DNA of 64,000 nucleotides from Sphingomonas taxi (GCF_000764535.1 NZ_CP009571.1:3410001-3474000), one strand, 5' to 3'; shown: positions 42,554-51,830, numbered from the stretch's first letter. Numbers and translations are program-made. Notes: generated from the sequence alone by a model not told the origin.

Positions 42554-44718
42554 TGGCGACGCTGGTGCTGAGCACGGTCGGGCAGATGGTCGGCGGGCCG
42601 ATCGGCGGTGCGGTCGGGGCGATCGTCGGGCAGGCGATCGACGGGCGGCTGTTCCGCGGCGCGGCCCGCGAGGGCCCGCGGCTGACCGAACTGGCGGTGC
42701 AGACGTCGAGCTATGGCACGGCGCTGCCCAAGGTGTTCGGAACGATGCGGGTCGCCGGCACGGTGATCTGGTCGACCGACCTGATCGAGACGCGCAGCAG
42801 CCAGCGCGGCGGCAAGGGGCAGCCGGGGACGAACAGCTACAATTACGCCGCGAGCTTCGCGGTGGCGCTGTCGGTGCGGCCGATCCTGGCGGTGCGGCGG
42901 ATCTGGGCGGAGGGCAAGCTGCTGCGCGGCGCGGCGGGGGACTGGAAGAGCCACACCGGGTTCCGCCTCCACCTGGGGGGCGAGGATCAGCCGGTCGATC
43001 CGCTGATCGCCTCGGCGATGGGAACGACGCCCGCCTATCGCGGGATCGGCTATGCGGTGTTCGAGGGGATGCAGCTCGCCGATTTCGGCAATCGCATCCC
43101 GTCGCTGACCTTCGAGGTGGTCGCCGATGCCGCGGCGGTGGGGTGCGGCGACATCGCCGCGGCGCTCGCGCCCGAGGTGGTGGCGGCCGGCGGGCTGCCG
43201 CTCGGCGGCTTCGCCGCGTCGGGCGCGAGCGTGCGCGGGGTGCTCGATACGCTTGCCATGCTCGATGGCGGCTGGTGGCGGACCGCGGGGGCGCGGCTGG
43301 TGCGGCAGAGCGATACCGGCGCGGCGCTGGGGATCGCGGATGCGGGCATGGCGGCGAGCGGGCGGACGGCGCGGCGGCGGCGGACGGTGGCGGCGCTGGC
43401 GAGCGTGCCGCGCGAGGTGGCGGTGGCGCATCACGATCCGGCGCGTGACTATCAGATCGGCGTGCAGCGCGTCCGCCGGCCGGGGGCCGGCGAACGGATC
43501 GACCGGGTCGAGCTGCCCGCGGTGGTCGAGGCGGCGACCGCGAAGGGCGTTGCGGCGGCGCTGGTCGCGCGCGGCGAGATCGAGCGAACGCGGCGGCAGG
43601 TGGCGCTCGGCGTCGAGGGGCTCGCCATCGCGCCGGGGGCGATCGTCGCACTCGCCGACGAGCCGGGCCGCTGGCGGGTGGCGGCCAGCAGCGTGTCGGG
43701 GACGATGACGACGCTGACCCTCGTACCGATCGGCGCGCCGGCGGTGGTGACCGGGGCGAGCAGCGGGCGGGTGGTGGCCGCACCCGACCGGACGGTCGGG
43801 CGGACATGGCTGATCGCGGCGGAACTGCCTGGGCTCGGCGACCGGCCGCTGAGCGCGCCGCGGGTGAGCGTGATCGCGGCTGGCGAGGGGGCGGGCTGGC
43901 GGCAGGCGGCGCTGCTCTACAGCCTCGACGACGGGGCGAGCTGGACCGCGGCGGGCGCGACCGCCGCGCCGGCGACGATGGGTCGGATCGAGACGCTGCC
44001 GGCGGCGGCGTCGGCGCTGCTGGTCGATCGGCGCAGCCGGCCGGTGGTGGCGCTACGGCGGGGCGACATGACGCTGGGCGACGCCGATGCGGCGAGCCTG
44101 GCGCGGGGCGGCAATCTCGCGCTGCTCGGCGACGAGCTCATCCAGTTCGCGCAGGCGGAGCCGTTGGGTGGCGGGCGCTGGGCGCTGACCGGCCTGTATC
44201 GCGGATTGCGCGGCACCGAGGCGGCGATCGGCACGCAGGCCGCCGGCGATCGGTTCGCCCTGATCGAGCCGGACGCGGTCGCGACGATCGACCTGCCGCT
44301 GGCGGCGATCGGACGACGGCTGCGGCTGCTTGCCAGCGGGGTAGGCGATCTCGATGCGCCGGCCGAGGCGGCGGTGGCGATCACCGGCGCCTCCGTCGCG
44401 CCGCCCGCGCCGGTCCATGCCGTCACCGAGACGTTGGGTGATGGCGGGCTGGCGATCCGCTGGACACGGCGCAGCCGTGGCGGCTGGATCTGGTCCGACG
44501 GTGTCGACGCGCCGCTGGTCGAAGAGGCGGAGGCCTATCGGCTGACGCTCACCACCGCGGACGGCATGCGGCGGGTGATCGAGACGGCGGCACCGTCTCT
44601 GCGCCTCGCCGCAAGCCAGCGGCCGCCGGCGGGCACGACGATCGCGATCGTCCAGCAGGGCGCGCTGGCCGCATCGCAGCCGACACGCATTCTCTTTGTG
44701 GAAGGAGCAGGACGATGA
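42553..44718 (+). CDS. tail hub/host-specificity protein, short gp15-like
   Basis: Encodes 721 aa. It begins with a glycine-zipper helix (VGGPIGGAVGAIVGQAID), then SYGTALPKVFGTMRVAGTVIWSTDL, YAASFAVALSVRP, a hub region and a long C-terminal beta-rich part. RcGTA gp15 is about 1300 aa and carries a TIM-barrel domain in the middle; that domain is not here, while gp12 has a barrel-like extension. It overlaps DUF2793 by 4 nt. Confidence 0.85.
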   Translation: MATLVLSTVGQMVGGPIGGAVGAIVGQAIDGRLFRGAAREGPRLTELAVQTSSYGTALPKVFGTMRVAGTVIWSTDLIETRSSQRGGKGQPGTNSYNYAASFAVALSVRPILAVRRIWAEGKLLRGAAGDWKSHTGFRLHLGGEDQPVDPLIASAMGTTPAYRGIGYAVFEGMQLADFGNRIPSLTFEVVADAAAVGCGDIAAALAPEVVAAGGLPLGGFAASGASVRGVLDTLAMLDGGWWRTAGARLVRQSDTGAALGIADAGMAASGRTARRRRTVAALASVPREVAVAHHDPARDYQIGVQRVRRPGAGERIDRVELPAVVEAATAKGVAAALVARGEIERTRRQVALGVEGLAIAPGAIVALADEPGRWRVAASSVSGTMTTLTLVPIGAPAVVTGASSGRVVAAPDRTVGRTWLIAAELPGLGDRPLSAPRVSVIAAGEGAGWRQAALLYSLDDGASWTAAGATAAPATMGRIETLPAAASALLVDRRSRPVVALRRGDMTLGDADAASLARGGNLALLGDELIQFAQAEPLGGGRWALTGLYRGLRGTEAAIGTQAAGDRFALIEPDAVATIDLPLAAIGRRLRLLASGVGDLDAPAEAAVAITGASVAPPAPVHAVTETLGDGGLAIRWTRRSRGGWIWSDGVDAPLVEEAEAYRLTLTTADGMRRVIETAAPSLRLAASQRPPAGTTIAIVQQGALAASQPTRILFVEGAGR

Positions 44719-45218
44719 CCGATCAGATGAGCGCGCGGCTGGCGCTGCCGTTGCTCGCCGCGGGGCAGGCCGGCAAGGAGCTGACGCACAACGAGGCGCT
44801 GACCCGGCTCGACATACTGGTGCAGCCGGCGGTGATCGGCATCGGCGGCAACACTCCGCCGCAAGCGCCGCAGCCGGGGCAATGCTGGATCGTCGGCGCG
44901 GCGCCGACCGACGCCTGGGCCGGGCATGGCGATGCGCTGGCCGGCTGGAGCGGCGGCGGCTGGCGGTTCGTCGTTCCCGCCGAGGGCTTCGCGGTGTGGA
45001 ACGCCGCCTCGGGACAGCCGGTCGTCTATCGCGACGGGCGCTGGCGCGAAGGCGAGGTGGTCGCCGGCCGGGTCGTCATCGGCGGCGTCGCCGTCGTCGG
45101 TCCGCGCGGCGGGGCGATCGCCGATCCCGATGGCGGCACCGTGGTGGACGCCGTGGCGCGAAAAACTTTGACAGGGATTCTCAATGCTTTGCGCCAACAT
45201 GGTCTGATCGCGGGATGA
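44715..45218 (+). CDS. DUF2793 tail-associated protein
   Basis: Encodes 167 aa of DUF2793: LPLLAAGQAGKELTHNEALTRLDILV, PGQCWIVGAAPTDAWAGHGDALAGWSGGGWRF. The domain is common at the tail end of alphaproteobacterial GTA clusters and prophages and is probably a fibre or receptor-binding part. It is the last gene of the cluster. No lysis genes follow. Confidence 0.86.
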   Translation: MTDQMSARLALPLLAAGQAGKELTHNEALTRLDILVQPAVIGIGGNTPPQAPQPGQCWIVGAAPTDAWAGHGDALAGWSGGGWRFVVPAEGFAVWNAASGQPVVYRDGRWREGEVVAGRVVIGGVAVVGPRGGAIADPDGGTVVDAVARKTLTGILNALRQHGLIAG

Positions 45219-45332
45219 AATTGGGTGTGGCATCCTTGCAACAGGTCCGACCTTTTGCATTCTTGCGTGGAAACCAACCGTCGGATAGTGAGTTTGCCCT
45301 GTCCGTAGTGACACTCAAGAAAGGGGACTCCT

Positions 45333-46451
45333 ATGCGGAAGCTTGCCGTCGTACTGGCACTGGCATCCACCGCGCTCGCCACTCCCGCCCTCGCCCGCGA
45401 CAAGTCGTGGTACGTTGGCGTCGAAGGCGGCGCGATGATCGTCGAAGACATCGATTATGACATCGGTGCAACCTCCAAGGCGGCTACGGTCGACCACAAT
45501 TACGGCTATGACGTCGATGGCGTCATCGGCTACGATTTCGGCGGGTTCCGCGTCGAGACCGAAGTCGGCTACCGTTCGGCGACCGTCGACGGCTACAGCT
45601 CGACGCTGACCACCCCGGCGTACACCTCGACCGGCGCGCTGGTCTCGGTTCCGCAGGGCACCTATGACTATGCCGGTGGCAAGACCTCGGCGCTCAGCTT
45701 CATGCTGAACGGCCTGCTCGACTTCGGCGACGACGACGGCATCCAGGGCTTCGTCGGCGGCGGTGTCGGTGTGGCTCGCGTCAAGGCGAACTACGGCCTG
45801 AACAACCGCGGCAACTTCGTCGACGACTCCGACACCGTGTTCGCATGGCAGGGTCTCGCCGGCGTCCGCGCTCCGCTGACCGACCATATCGACGCGACGC
45901 TGAAGTATCGTTTCTTCAACGCCGACAACGTCAAGCTGGTCGATGCGACGAACCGTCAGTTCGATGGCCGTTTCCGTTCGCACAGCATCCTCGGTGGCGT
46001 GACGTACAACTTCGGTTCGCCGACCCCGCCGCCGCCGCCGCCCCGCCGCCCCGCCGCCCCCGCCCCGCCGCCCCCGGCGCCGGTTGCAGAGGCTCCGGTC
46101 TGCTCACCTGGTCCGTTCATCGTGTTCTTCGAATGGGACAAGTCGGACGTTACGCCTGAGGCCGCGTCGATCCTCGACAACGCCGTCAGCCAGTACCAGA
46201 GCTGCGGTAACGCGCAGGTCATGCTGGCCGGCCACGCCGATAAGTCGGGTTCGGCCAAGTACAACGTCGGCCTGTCGCAGCGCCGCGCGGACTCGGTGAA
46301 GGCGTATCTCACGTCGCACGCCATCCCCGCCGGTGTCATCTCGACGGAAGCGTTCGGTGAGAGCCGTCCGCGCGTCGACACCGCCGATGGTGTTCGCGAA
46401 GTGCAGAATCGTCGCGTGGAAGTCACCTACGGCCCGGGCGCCGGTCAGTAA
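45333..46451 (+). CDS. OmpA-family outer membrane protein
   Basis: Encodes 372 aa: signal peptide ending TPALA, an eight-strand-type barrel (YVGVEGGAMI... to SILGGVTYNFG), a Pro-rich linker near residues 231-255 and an OmpA C-terminal domain (FIVFFEWDKSDVTPEAASIL, AGHADKSGSAKYNVGLSQRR, AFGESRPRVDTADGVREVQNRRVEV) that binds peptidoglycan. AAAGGGG lies before the ATG. A strong terminator follows. Confidence 0.94.
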   Translation: MRKLAVVLALASTALATPALARDKSWYVGVEGGAMIVEDIDYDIGATSKAATVDHNYGYDVDGVIGYDFGGFRVETEVGYRSATVDGYSSTLTTPAYTSTGALVSVPQGTYDYAGGKTSALSFMLNGLLDFGDDDGIQGFVGGGVGVARVKANYGLNNRGNFVDDSDTVFAWQGLAGVRAPLTDHIDATLKYRFFNADNVKLVDATNRQFDGRFRSHSILGGVTYNFGSPTPPPPPPRRPAAPAPPPPAPVAEAPVCSPGPFIVFFEWDKSDVTPEAASILDNAVSQYQSCGNAQVMLAGHADKSGSAKYNVGLSQRRADSVKAYLTSHAIPAGVISTEAFGESRPRVDTADGVREVQNRRVEVTYGPGAGQ

Positions 46452-46480
46452 GACCAGCTCCTACCGCAGGAATGCAAATC

Positions 46481-46511
46481 GGGAGGTCGGCGCGAGCCGG
46501 CCTCCCTTTTT
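46481..46511 (+). terminator. intrinsic terminator after ompA
   Basis: Stem ggaggtcggc/gccggcctcc (one G-T pair) around gcga, flanked by a further G-C pair, then TTTTTG. It ends the OmpA transcript. Confidence 0.85.
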
Positions 46512-46654
46512 GTATGTCGGCGATGCGGCGACCGCGACGCCGTTGCTTCACGGCCGGGCGCGGACGACTGTTCGTAGCAGCGGGAAGACTGGCAATCGGC
46601 GGGCGTTCGGCTAGAGAGCGGCGGGGTTCATCCCATTCGCCAAGAGGGTAATCG

Positions 46655-47956
46655 ATGCGCATCACGATGATCGGTTCGGGCTATGTCGGCCTGGTGTCCG
46701 GGGCCTGTTTCGCCGATTTTGGCCATGACGTGATCTGCGTCGACAAGGACGAAGGCAAGATCGCCGCGCTCGAGGCGGGGCGGATGCCGATCTACGAACC
46801 GGGGCTGGAGGCCTTGGTGGCGACCAACGTCGCGGCCGGCCGGTTGACCTTCACCACCGATCTCGCGGCCTCGGTGGCCGGTGTGGATGCGATCTTCATC
46901 GCGGTGGGGACGCCGTCGCGTCGCGGCGACGGCCATGCCGATCTCAGCTATGTCTTCGCGGCCACCGAAGAGATCGCTGCGGCGGTGACCGGCCCGACGG
47001 TCGTCGTCACCAAGTCGACCGTGCCCGTCGGCACCGGCGACAAGGTCGAGGCGATCCTGCGCGAGAAGCGGCCCGACGTCGCGGTCGCGGTCGTCTCCAA
47101 CCCCGAATTCCTGCGCGAAGGCGCCGCGATCGGCGACTTCAAGCGCCCCGACCGGATCGTCATCGGCACCGACGACGAGGCGGCGCGCAAGGTGATGCGC
47201 GGCGTCTATCGGCCGCTGTATCTCAACGAATCGCCGATCCTGTTCACCGGGCGGCGGACGTCCGAGCTGATCAAATATGCGGCGAACGCCTTCCTCGCGA
47301 CCAAGATCACCTTCATCAACGAGATCGCCGACCTCTGCGAGGCGGTGGGCGCGAACGTCCAGGACGTCAGCCGCGGGATCGGCCTCGACAATCGCATCGG
47401 CGCCAAGTTCCTCCATGCCGGCCCCGGTTATGGCGGGTCGTGCTTCCCCAAGGATACGCTCGCGCTGCTCAAGACCGCCGAGGATTTCGAAAGCCCGGTC
47501 CATATCGTCGAGGCGGTGGTCAAGGTGAACGACAGCCGCAAGCGGGCGATGGGGCGCAAGGTGCTGCACGCCCTGGGCGACAGTCCGAAGGGCAAGACGG
47601 TCGCATTGCTCGGCCTGACGTTCAAACCCAATACCGACGACATGCGCGACGCGCCGTCGATCGCAATCGCACAGGCGCTGCGCGACGCCGGCGTGACGGT
47701 ACGCGCCTATGATCCCGAGGGGATCGAGCCGGCGCGGCGGATGATGCCCGAGCTGACCTATTGCAAGGACGCCTATGAGGCGGCGGCCGGCGCGGATGCG
47801 GTGGTGATCGTGACCGAATGGGATGCGTTCCGCGCGCTCGATCTGCCCAAGCTGGCGTCGATCATGACCGCGCCGGTGCTGGTCGACCTGCGCAACGTCT
47901 ATCGCCGCGACGATGTCGAAGGGGCGGGGTTCGCCTATACCGCGGTCGGGCGCTGA
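46655..47956 (+). CDS. ugd: UDP-glucose 6-dehydrogenase
   Basis: Encodes 433 aa. NAD-binding GSGYVGLVSGACFADFGHDVICVD at the start, TKSTVPVGTGDK, NPEFLREG, the FINEIADLCE helix, catalytic Cys263 in GGSCFPKDT and LLGLTFKPNTDDMRDAPS. It makes UDP-glucuronate for exopolysaccharide and envelope glycans. Its 3' end overlaps the convergent ygfZ gene by 22 nt. Upstream, GGAAG-N16-CGTT (46583-46607) is one base from an EcfG promoter. Confidence 0.95.
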   Translation: MRITMIGSGYVGLVSGACFADFGHDVICVDKDEGKIAALEAGRMPIYEPGLEALVATNVAAGRLTFTTDLAASVAGVDAIFIAVGTPSRRGDGHADLSYVFAATEEIAAAVTGPTVVVTKSTVPVGTGDKVEAILREKRPDVAVAVVSNPEFLREGAAIGDFKRPDRIVIGTDDEAARKVMRGVYRPLYLNESPILFTGRRTSELIKYAANAFLATKITFINEIADLCEAVGANVQDVSRGIGLDNRIGAKFLHAGPGYGGSCFPKDTLALLKTAEDFESPVHIVEAVVKVNDSRKRAMGRKVLHALGDSPKGKTVALLGLTFKPNTDDMRDAPSIAIAQALRDAGVTVRAYDPEGIEPARRMMPELTYCKDAYEAAAGADAVVIVTEWDAFRALDLPKLASIMTAPVLVDLRNVYRRDDVEGAGFAYTAVGR

Positions 47957-48660
47957 TCCTCGGCGAGCGCTACGGCCAGCCAGTCGGGGCGCAGCGCATC
48001 GCCGATTGCCTCGACCCGGCGATGCTCGATCATCAGGCCGAGATCGGGATAGGTCGCACGGGTGCGATCACCCGCTTCACCGAGCGGGGCGACGACCAGG
48101 CGGCGGTTGACCTTGGCGCGATGATGCATCCGCGCGGTATTCTCCTGGCCGATATAGCAGCCCTTGGTGAAGCTGACGCCGTTGAGTTCGCGGGCGTTGC
48201 ATTCGAGCCACAGGGTCTCGCCGCTGCCGAGCTCGCCGACGCCCTCGACGACGCCGAGCGACAGGCGGTGCGCCTGCCAGCCGGTCGCCGCCGCGGTGGC
48301 GGGCGCGATCCAGCGCCAGCCGAGGTGCGCGAGGCGCGGATCGGGATCGCCCTGGCCGGGTTCGCGCGACCAATGGACCGCGAGGCCATCGTCACGCGCG
48401 ATCGTGATCGCCCGGCGTAGCCGGTAGAGGCCGAGGCGCCGGATCAATGCATCGACCTGCCCGGCTTCGGCGTCGAGCAACAGGTCGTCGCCATCCGCCC
48501 AGACGATGAAGTCGAACAGCGCCTTGCCCTGCGGGGTGAGGAGCGCGGTCCAGACCGGCAGCGCGCCGATCACGTCGTTGGTGACCAGCCCCTGGAGAAA
48601 GCCGCGGACGTCGTCCCCGCTGAGGCGGACGAGCGCGCGATCGGAAAGGGTGGTGTTCAT
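47935..48660 (-). CDS. ygfZ: YgfZ/GcvT-type folate-binding protein
   Basis: Encodes 241 aa. Signature KGCYIGQE and an aminomethyltransferase-like fold (FLQGLVTNDV, LTPQGKALFDFIVW, LDAEAGQVDALIRRLGLYRLR). YgfZ helps build and repair some Fe-S clusters. The overlap with the end of ugd is convergent. It is divergent from pyrC, 70 nt apart. Confidence 0.92.
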   Translation of the reverse strand: MNTTLSDRALVRLSGDDVRGFLQGLVTNDVIGALPVWTALLTPQGKALFDFIVWADGDDLLLDAEAGQVDALIRRLGLYRLRRAITIARDDGLAVHWSREPGQGDPDPRLAHLGWRWIAPATAAATGWQAHRLSLGVVEGVGELGSGETLWLECNARELNGVSFTKGCYIGQENTARMHHRAKVNRRLVVAPLGEAGDRTRATYPDLGLMIEHRRVEAIGDALRPDWLAVALAEDQRPTAV

Positions 48661-48730
48661 CCGTCTTACCTAGTGTCCGATCGGGCGTCATCAAGCTGGC
48701 GGCGTCGGCCCGTCGCCGATAGGGAGGGGC

Positions 48731-49768
48731 ATGACCGATCGCCTGACCATCCGCCGCCCCGACGACTGGCACGTCCATCTCCGCGACGGCGCGATGCTGA
48801 CCGCGGTCGCGCAGCACACCGCGCGTCAGTTCGCGCGCGCGATCGTCATGCCCAATCTGACCCCGCCGGTGACCGATCTGGCGGCGGCGGCGGCGTATCG
48901 CGAGCGGATCATGGCGGCGCTGGGCGAGGGGGCGGACTTCACGCCGCTGATGACCTGCTATCTCACCGACGGCGCCGATGCCGGGATGATCGCGGAGGGC
49001 TATGCCGCCGGCCTGTTCGCGGCGTGCAAATTATACCCTGCGCATGCGACGACCAATTCCGCCCACGGCGTCACCGACATCCGCCGGCTGACGACCGTGC
49101 TCGAGACGCTGCAGCGGATCGGCATGCCGCTGTTGATCCATGGCGAGGTCACCGATCGCAGCATCGATATCTTCGATCGCGAGGCGGTGTTCGTCGAGCG
49201 CGTGCTGACGCCGCTGACCCGCGACTATCCCGCGCTCAAGATCGTGCTCGAACATATCACCACCGCCGAGGCGGCGGCGTTCGTCGCCGAGGCGGCGCAT
49301 CCGATCGCGGCGACGATCACGCCGCAGCATCTGCTGATCAACCGCAACGCGATCTTCGACGGCGGCCTGCGCCCGCACGCCTATTGCCTGCCCGTCGCCA
49401 AGCGCGAATCGCACCGGCTGGCGGTGCGACGTGCGGCGGTCTCGGGCAGCCCGCGCTTCTTCCTCGGCACCGACAGCGCGCCGCATGTCGTCGGCGCGAA
49501 GGAATCGGGATGCGGCTGCGCCGGCATCTTCAACGCGCCTTATGCGCTGGAGGCCTATCTCCGCGTCTTCGACGAAGAGGGCGCGCTCGACCGGTTCGAA
49601 GGCTTCGCCGCCGAACATGGTGCGCGCTTCTATGGCCTGCCGCTCAACGGCGGCACGGTGACGCTGGTCCGCGCGCCCGTCACCGTCCCCGATCGGATCG
49701 GCACCGGGGAGACCGCGGTCGTGCCGTTCATGGCCGGCGAGACGATCGGCTGGCGGCTGGACGTCTGA
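48731..49768 (+). CDS. pyrC: dihydroorotase
   Basis: Encodes 345 aa, the E. coli-type (class II) size. Metal ligands: HVH in DDWHVHLRDG, the carbamylated Lys in ACKLYPA, His in LLIHGEVTD and VLEHITT, and the catalytic Asp in FFLGTDSAPH. It forms dihydroorotate in pyrimidine synthesis. GGGAGGGG precedes the ATG. Confidence 0.96.
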   Translation: MTDRLTIRRPDDWHVHLRDGAMLTAVAQHTARQFARAIVMPNLTPPVTDLAAAAAYRERIMAALGEGADFTPLMTCYLTDGADAGMIAEGYAAGLFAACKLYPAHATTNSAHGVTDIRRLTTVLETLQRIGMPLLIHGEVTDRSIDIFDREAVFVERVLTPLTRDYPALKIVLEHITTAEAAAFVAEAAHPIAATITPQHLLINRNAIFDGGLRPHAYCLPVAKRESHRLAVRRAAVSGSPRFFLGTDSAPHVVGAKESGCGCAGIFNAPYALEAYLRVFDEEGALDRFEGFAAEHGARFYGLPLNGGTVTLVRAPVTVPDRIGTGETAVVPFMAGETIGWRLDV

Positions 49769-49787
49769 GCCGTCGGCCGCCGCCCGA

Positions 49788-50537
49788 TCAGAAAGGCATC
49801 CAGCGTGCCTTGCGCGTGATCTTCATATAGCCGACGTTGACACCGGCGCGATAACCGACGCCGAGCCGGATCGGGATCAATACGATATTGCCGCGGCGCA
49901 GATAGGTCGCGGCGAAACCACCGACGAAATACAGCCGCCCCTCGGCCGCGGGAAAGCGGTGGAACAGATCCGCGGTGTCGTAGAGATTGTAGACCAGCAC
50001 GAACACCTTGTTGGCATCGCCGCCGGCGTCGAAGCCGATCGACGGGCCGGTCCAATAGACCGGCTGCTGGCCCTCGACCTTGTGGCTCATGATCCCCGAG
50101 CCGTAGCGTAAGCCTACCACAAACGCGCCCGCAGCCTCGCGCCCGGCGATATAGGCGTTGGGCTGGCCCTGTTCCTTCAGCACCTTCTCCAGCAGACCGG
50201 CGAGCCCCGCCGCGCCCTTGCCGAACACGCCTTCGCCCGCGGCGAGCAGGTCGTCGCGCTGATAGGTGTCGGCGGCGCGATTGACCGCTTCGACCCTTGC
50301 CTCCTCCGGCACCGCGGCGGCCGGCGGGGCGGACGGGGCGAAGCCCGGCTGCGGGGTGTCGTCTCGCGCGGCCGGCGGATCGGCGCGTCGCGGCGCCGAT
50401 TGGGCGGGCGTACGCGCCGGGGCGGAGGTGGCGAGGTCACCGTCGATCGCGCGATTGGGATCGATCGTCGTCATCTGCGCCGGCGCACTCGCCGCCAGCA
50501 GGCTCGCCGCCGCCATGGAAAACCCGAACACACGCAT
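49788..50537 (-). CDS. DUF1134/EipA-like periplasmic protein
   Basis: Encodes 249 aa: signal peptide, a Pro/Ala-rich low-complexity part to about residue 90, then the DUF1134 domain (GLAGLLEKVLKEQGQPNAYIAGREAAGAFVVGLRYGSG, VYWTGPSIGFDAGGDANKVFVLVYNL, VGYRAGVNVGYMKITRKARW). The Brucella and Caulobacter homologue EipA is needed for envelope integrity. The ATG at 50537 has GAGGGGG upstream. It is convergent with pyrC. Confidence 0.9.
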   Translation of the reverse strand: MRVFGFSMAAASLLAASAPAQMTTIDPNRAIDGDLATSAPARTPAQSAPRRADPPAARDDTPQPGFAPSAPPAAAVPEEARVEAVNRAADTYQRDDLLAAGEGVFGKGAAGLAGLLEKVLKEQGQPNAYIAGREAAGAFVVGLRYGSGIMSHKVEGQQPVYWTGPSIGFDAGGDANKVFVLVYNLYDTADLFHRFPAAEGRLYFVGGFAATYLRRGNIVLIPIRLGVGYRAGVNVGYMKITRKARWMPF

Positions 50538-50699
50538 GCCAACCCCCTCGGACAACCCGATGCGCGCGAGGTTAACCATCGTCGCGCTTGCCGGGCAATG
50601 AACGAATGGCGGGATGCCGCGAAATTCCGTCGGATCGCACGACCAAGCGCGGTTGATCCGCCCGCCCACCGCCGCTATAGCGCCCACTCTGCCGCATCC

Positions 50700-50789
50700 G
50701 GAGACGTGGGTGAGTGGCTGAAACCAACGCTTTGCTAAAGCGTCGTACGGGAAACCGTACCGAGGGTTCGAATCCCTCCGTCTCCGCCA
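50700..50789 (+). tRNA. tRNA-Ser (GCT anticodon)
   Basis: A 90-nt tRNA with an encoded CCA, acceptor ggagacg/cgtctcc, anticodon loop ttgctaa (GCT) and a long variable arm, as in class II tRNAs. Its 3' end is the left attachment site of the element that follows, and the tRNA is left intact. Confidence 0.96.
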
Positions 50790-50790
50790 G
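50776..50790. other. attachment site, left (attL)
   Basis: The 15-mer ctccgtctccgccag at the tRNA-Ser 3' end recurs exactly at 61662-61676. The 10.9 kb between carries the integrase at the far end. Confidence 0.85.
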
Positions 50791-50801
50791 TGGCATAGCG
50801 C

Positions 50802-50826
50802 AAACCGTTGAAAGGTCTCGGTTTTT
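50802..50826 (+). terminator. weak hairpin with T-run after tRNA-Ser
   Basis: Stem aaaccg/cggttt (50802-50807 with 50819-50824) followed by more T, just past the tRNA. A possible tRNA terminator, now inside the element. Confidence 0.4.
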
Positions 50827-50844
50827 CGCTTTGCGTCGGCCAGA

Positions 50845-50864
50845 GCCCCACATTAAGCCCCACA
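50845..50864. repeat. paired direct repeat near left end (arm-type site candidate)
   Basis: GCCCCACA-ttaa-GCCCCACA. The same pair with the same 4-nt spacing occurs near the right end at 61521-61540. Confidence 0.6.
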
Positions 50865-50948
50865 GTCGTATTGCAACATAGCTGGACCTTTGGTCGCGGC
50901 ATTGCGATGCGCTGACGCTGCGCGGGGCGATTGAGAGGCGGGGATACG

Positions 50949-51830
50949 ATGCCGAAGCTAAACGCGGTTGAACCACCAAAGGACGAGCGGCCGGCAGGCG
51001 AGGCAATGTTTAATGTCACCAGCTTCGACGGCCGGTTTGTTATCGGGGTTGAGCCATGGGCATTCGAGACGAAGTGGAGCGGCGCAGGTCGAGGATCGGC
51101 TTACCTCTACAATGACCCTGCGGGGATCGAAGGCATCGCGGTCGCAGAGGGGATCGATAGGATCAGTCAGGTCACGCCTGGGGTGGTGGCCGCCGCCGAT
51201 TTCACATCACGTGTCCAGACACTCGGGGTCGGGCAAGTTGCTTTGCTGCGGAACTCGGCAGGCTTCTACGCTGCGGTAGAGCCGCTGGAGGTCGGCTACT
51301 CGGCTACTCCGTCTTTGAACGTCATGCACCTGCGGTTCGCGATCCAGACGGATGGCTCGACGGACTTTTCGTCATTTGCGTCCATCTCCGACACCAGACA
51401 GGGGAGGACCGCTGAGCTTCTCGCCGCCGTCGCGGATGCCGAGCGCGCTCTGAGAGCTGTGCCCACAGGCAACGACGATGGCGATACCGACGGAGGCGTG
51501 GCTGGGATCGGCCACAATCAGCCGCCCCTTGAGTTCGCGATCTCGGAGGCTGACCGGGCGGAAGCTCTAACTGCACTGGCCGTCGTTCAGCAGGAAGCTG
51601 TGAGTACGACGCCATCGACTAGCAAGTTGCGCAGTGCTGGACAAACGATCGCACGATTGGCCGGCAAGGTCGCCAAATGGATCGGCGGCAAGGCTGATGC
51701 TGCCGCCGATGAGTTTGCTAAGACTGTAGGTAAGGCTGCCGCCGCTGCCTTCGTGGGAGTGCCTACGTGGCTGATTCTTGAAGGTAAGATCATGGCGCTA
51801 CTTACCGCCCTAGCTAAATTCATAGGCTAG
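50949..51830 (+). CDS. hypothetical protein, element cargo
   Basis: Encodes 293 aa; not recognised. The N-terminal ~110 residues look beta-rich (FVIGVEPWAFETKWSG, VQTLGVGQVALLRNSAGFYAAVEPLEV). In the middle is GIGHNQPPLEF, a short motif seen in many proteins of alphaproteobacterial mobile elements. The C-terminus is helical with Ala/Lys-rich segments and a hydrophobic end (AAAAAFVGVPTWLILEGKIMALL, shortened). The ATG at 50949 has GGGGA just upstream; a TTG at 50931 is possible. It is the first gene after attL. Confidence 0.7.
   Translation: MPKLNAVEPPKDERPAGEAMFNVTSFDGRFVIGVEPWAFETKWSGAGRGSAYLYNDPAGIEGIAVAEGIDRISQVTPGVVAAADFTSRVQTLGVGQVALLRNSAGFYAAVEPLEVGYSATPSLNVMHLRFAIQTDGSTDFSSFASISDTRQGRTAELLAAVADAERALRAVPTGNDDGDTDGGVAGIGHNQPPLEFAISEADRAEALTALAVVQQEAVSTTPSTSKLRSAGQTIARLAGKVAKWIGGKADAAADEFAKTVGKAAAAAFVGVPTWLILEGKIMALLTALAKFIG

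Noticed and set aside
31672..45218. Reading the structural cluster as an ordinary prophage
   Set aside because: No integrase, repressor, replication, lysis genes or att repeats; gene order and small gp10/gp10.1/gp11 set fit a GTA.
46022..46080. Short-period ccgccgcc repeat, at first sight a tandem array
   Set aside because: It encodes the Pro-rich linker of OmpA; no spacers or palindromes, so not CRISPR.
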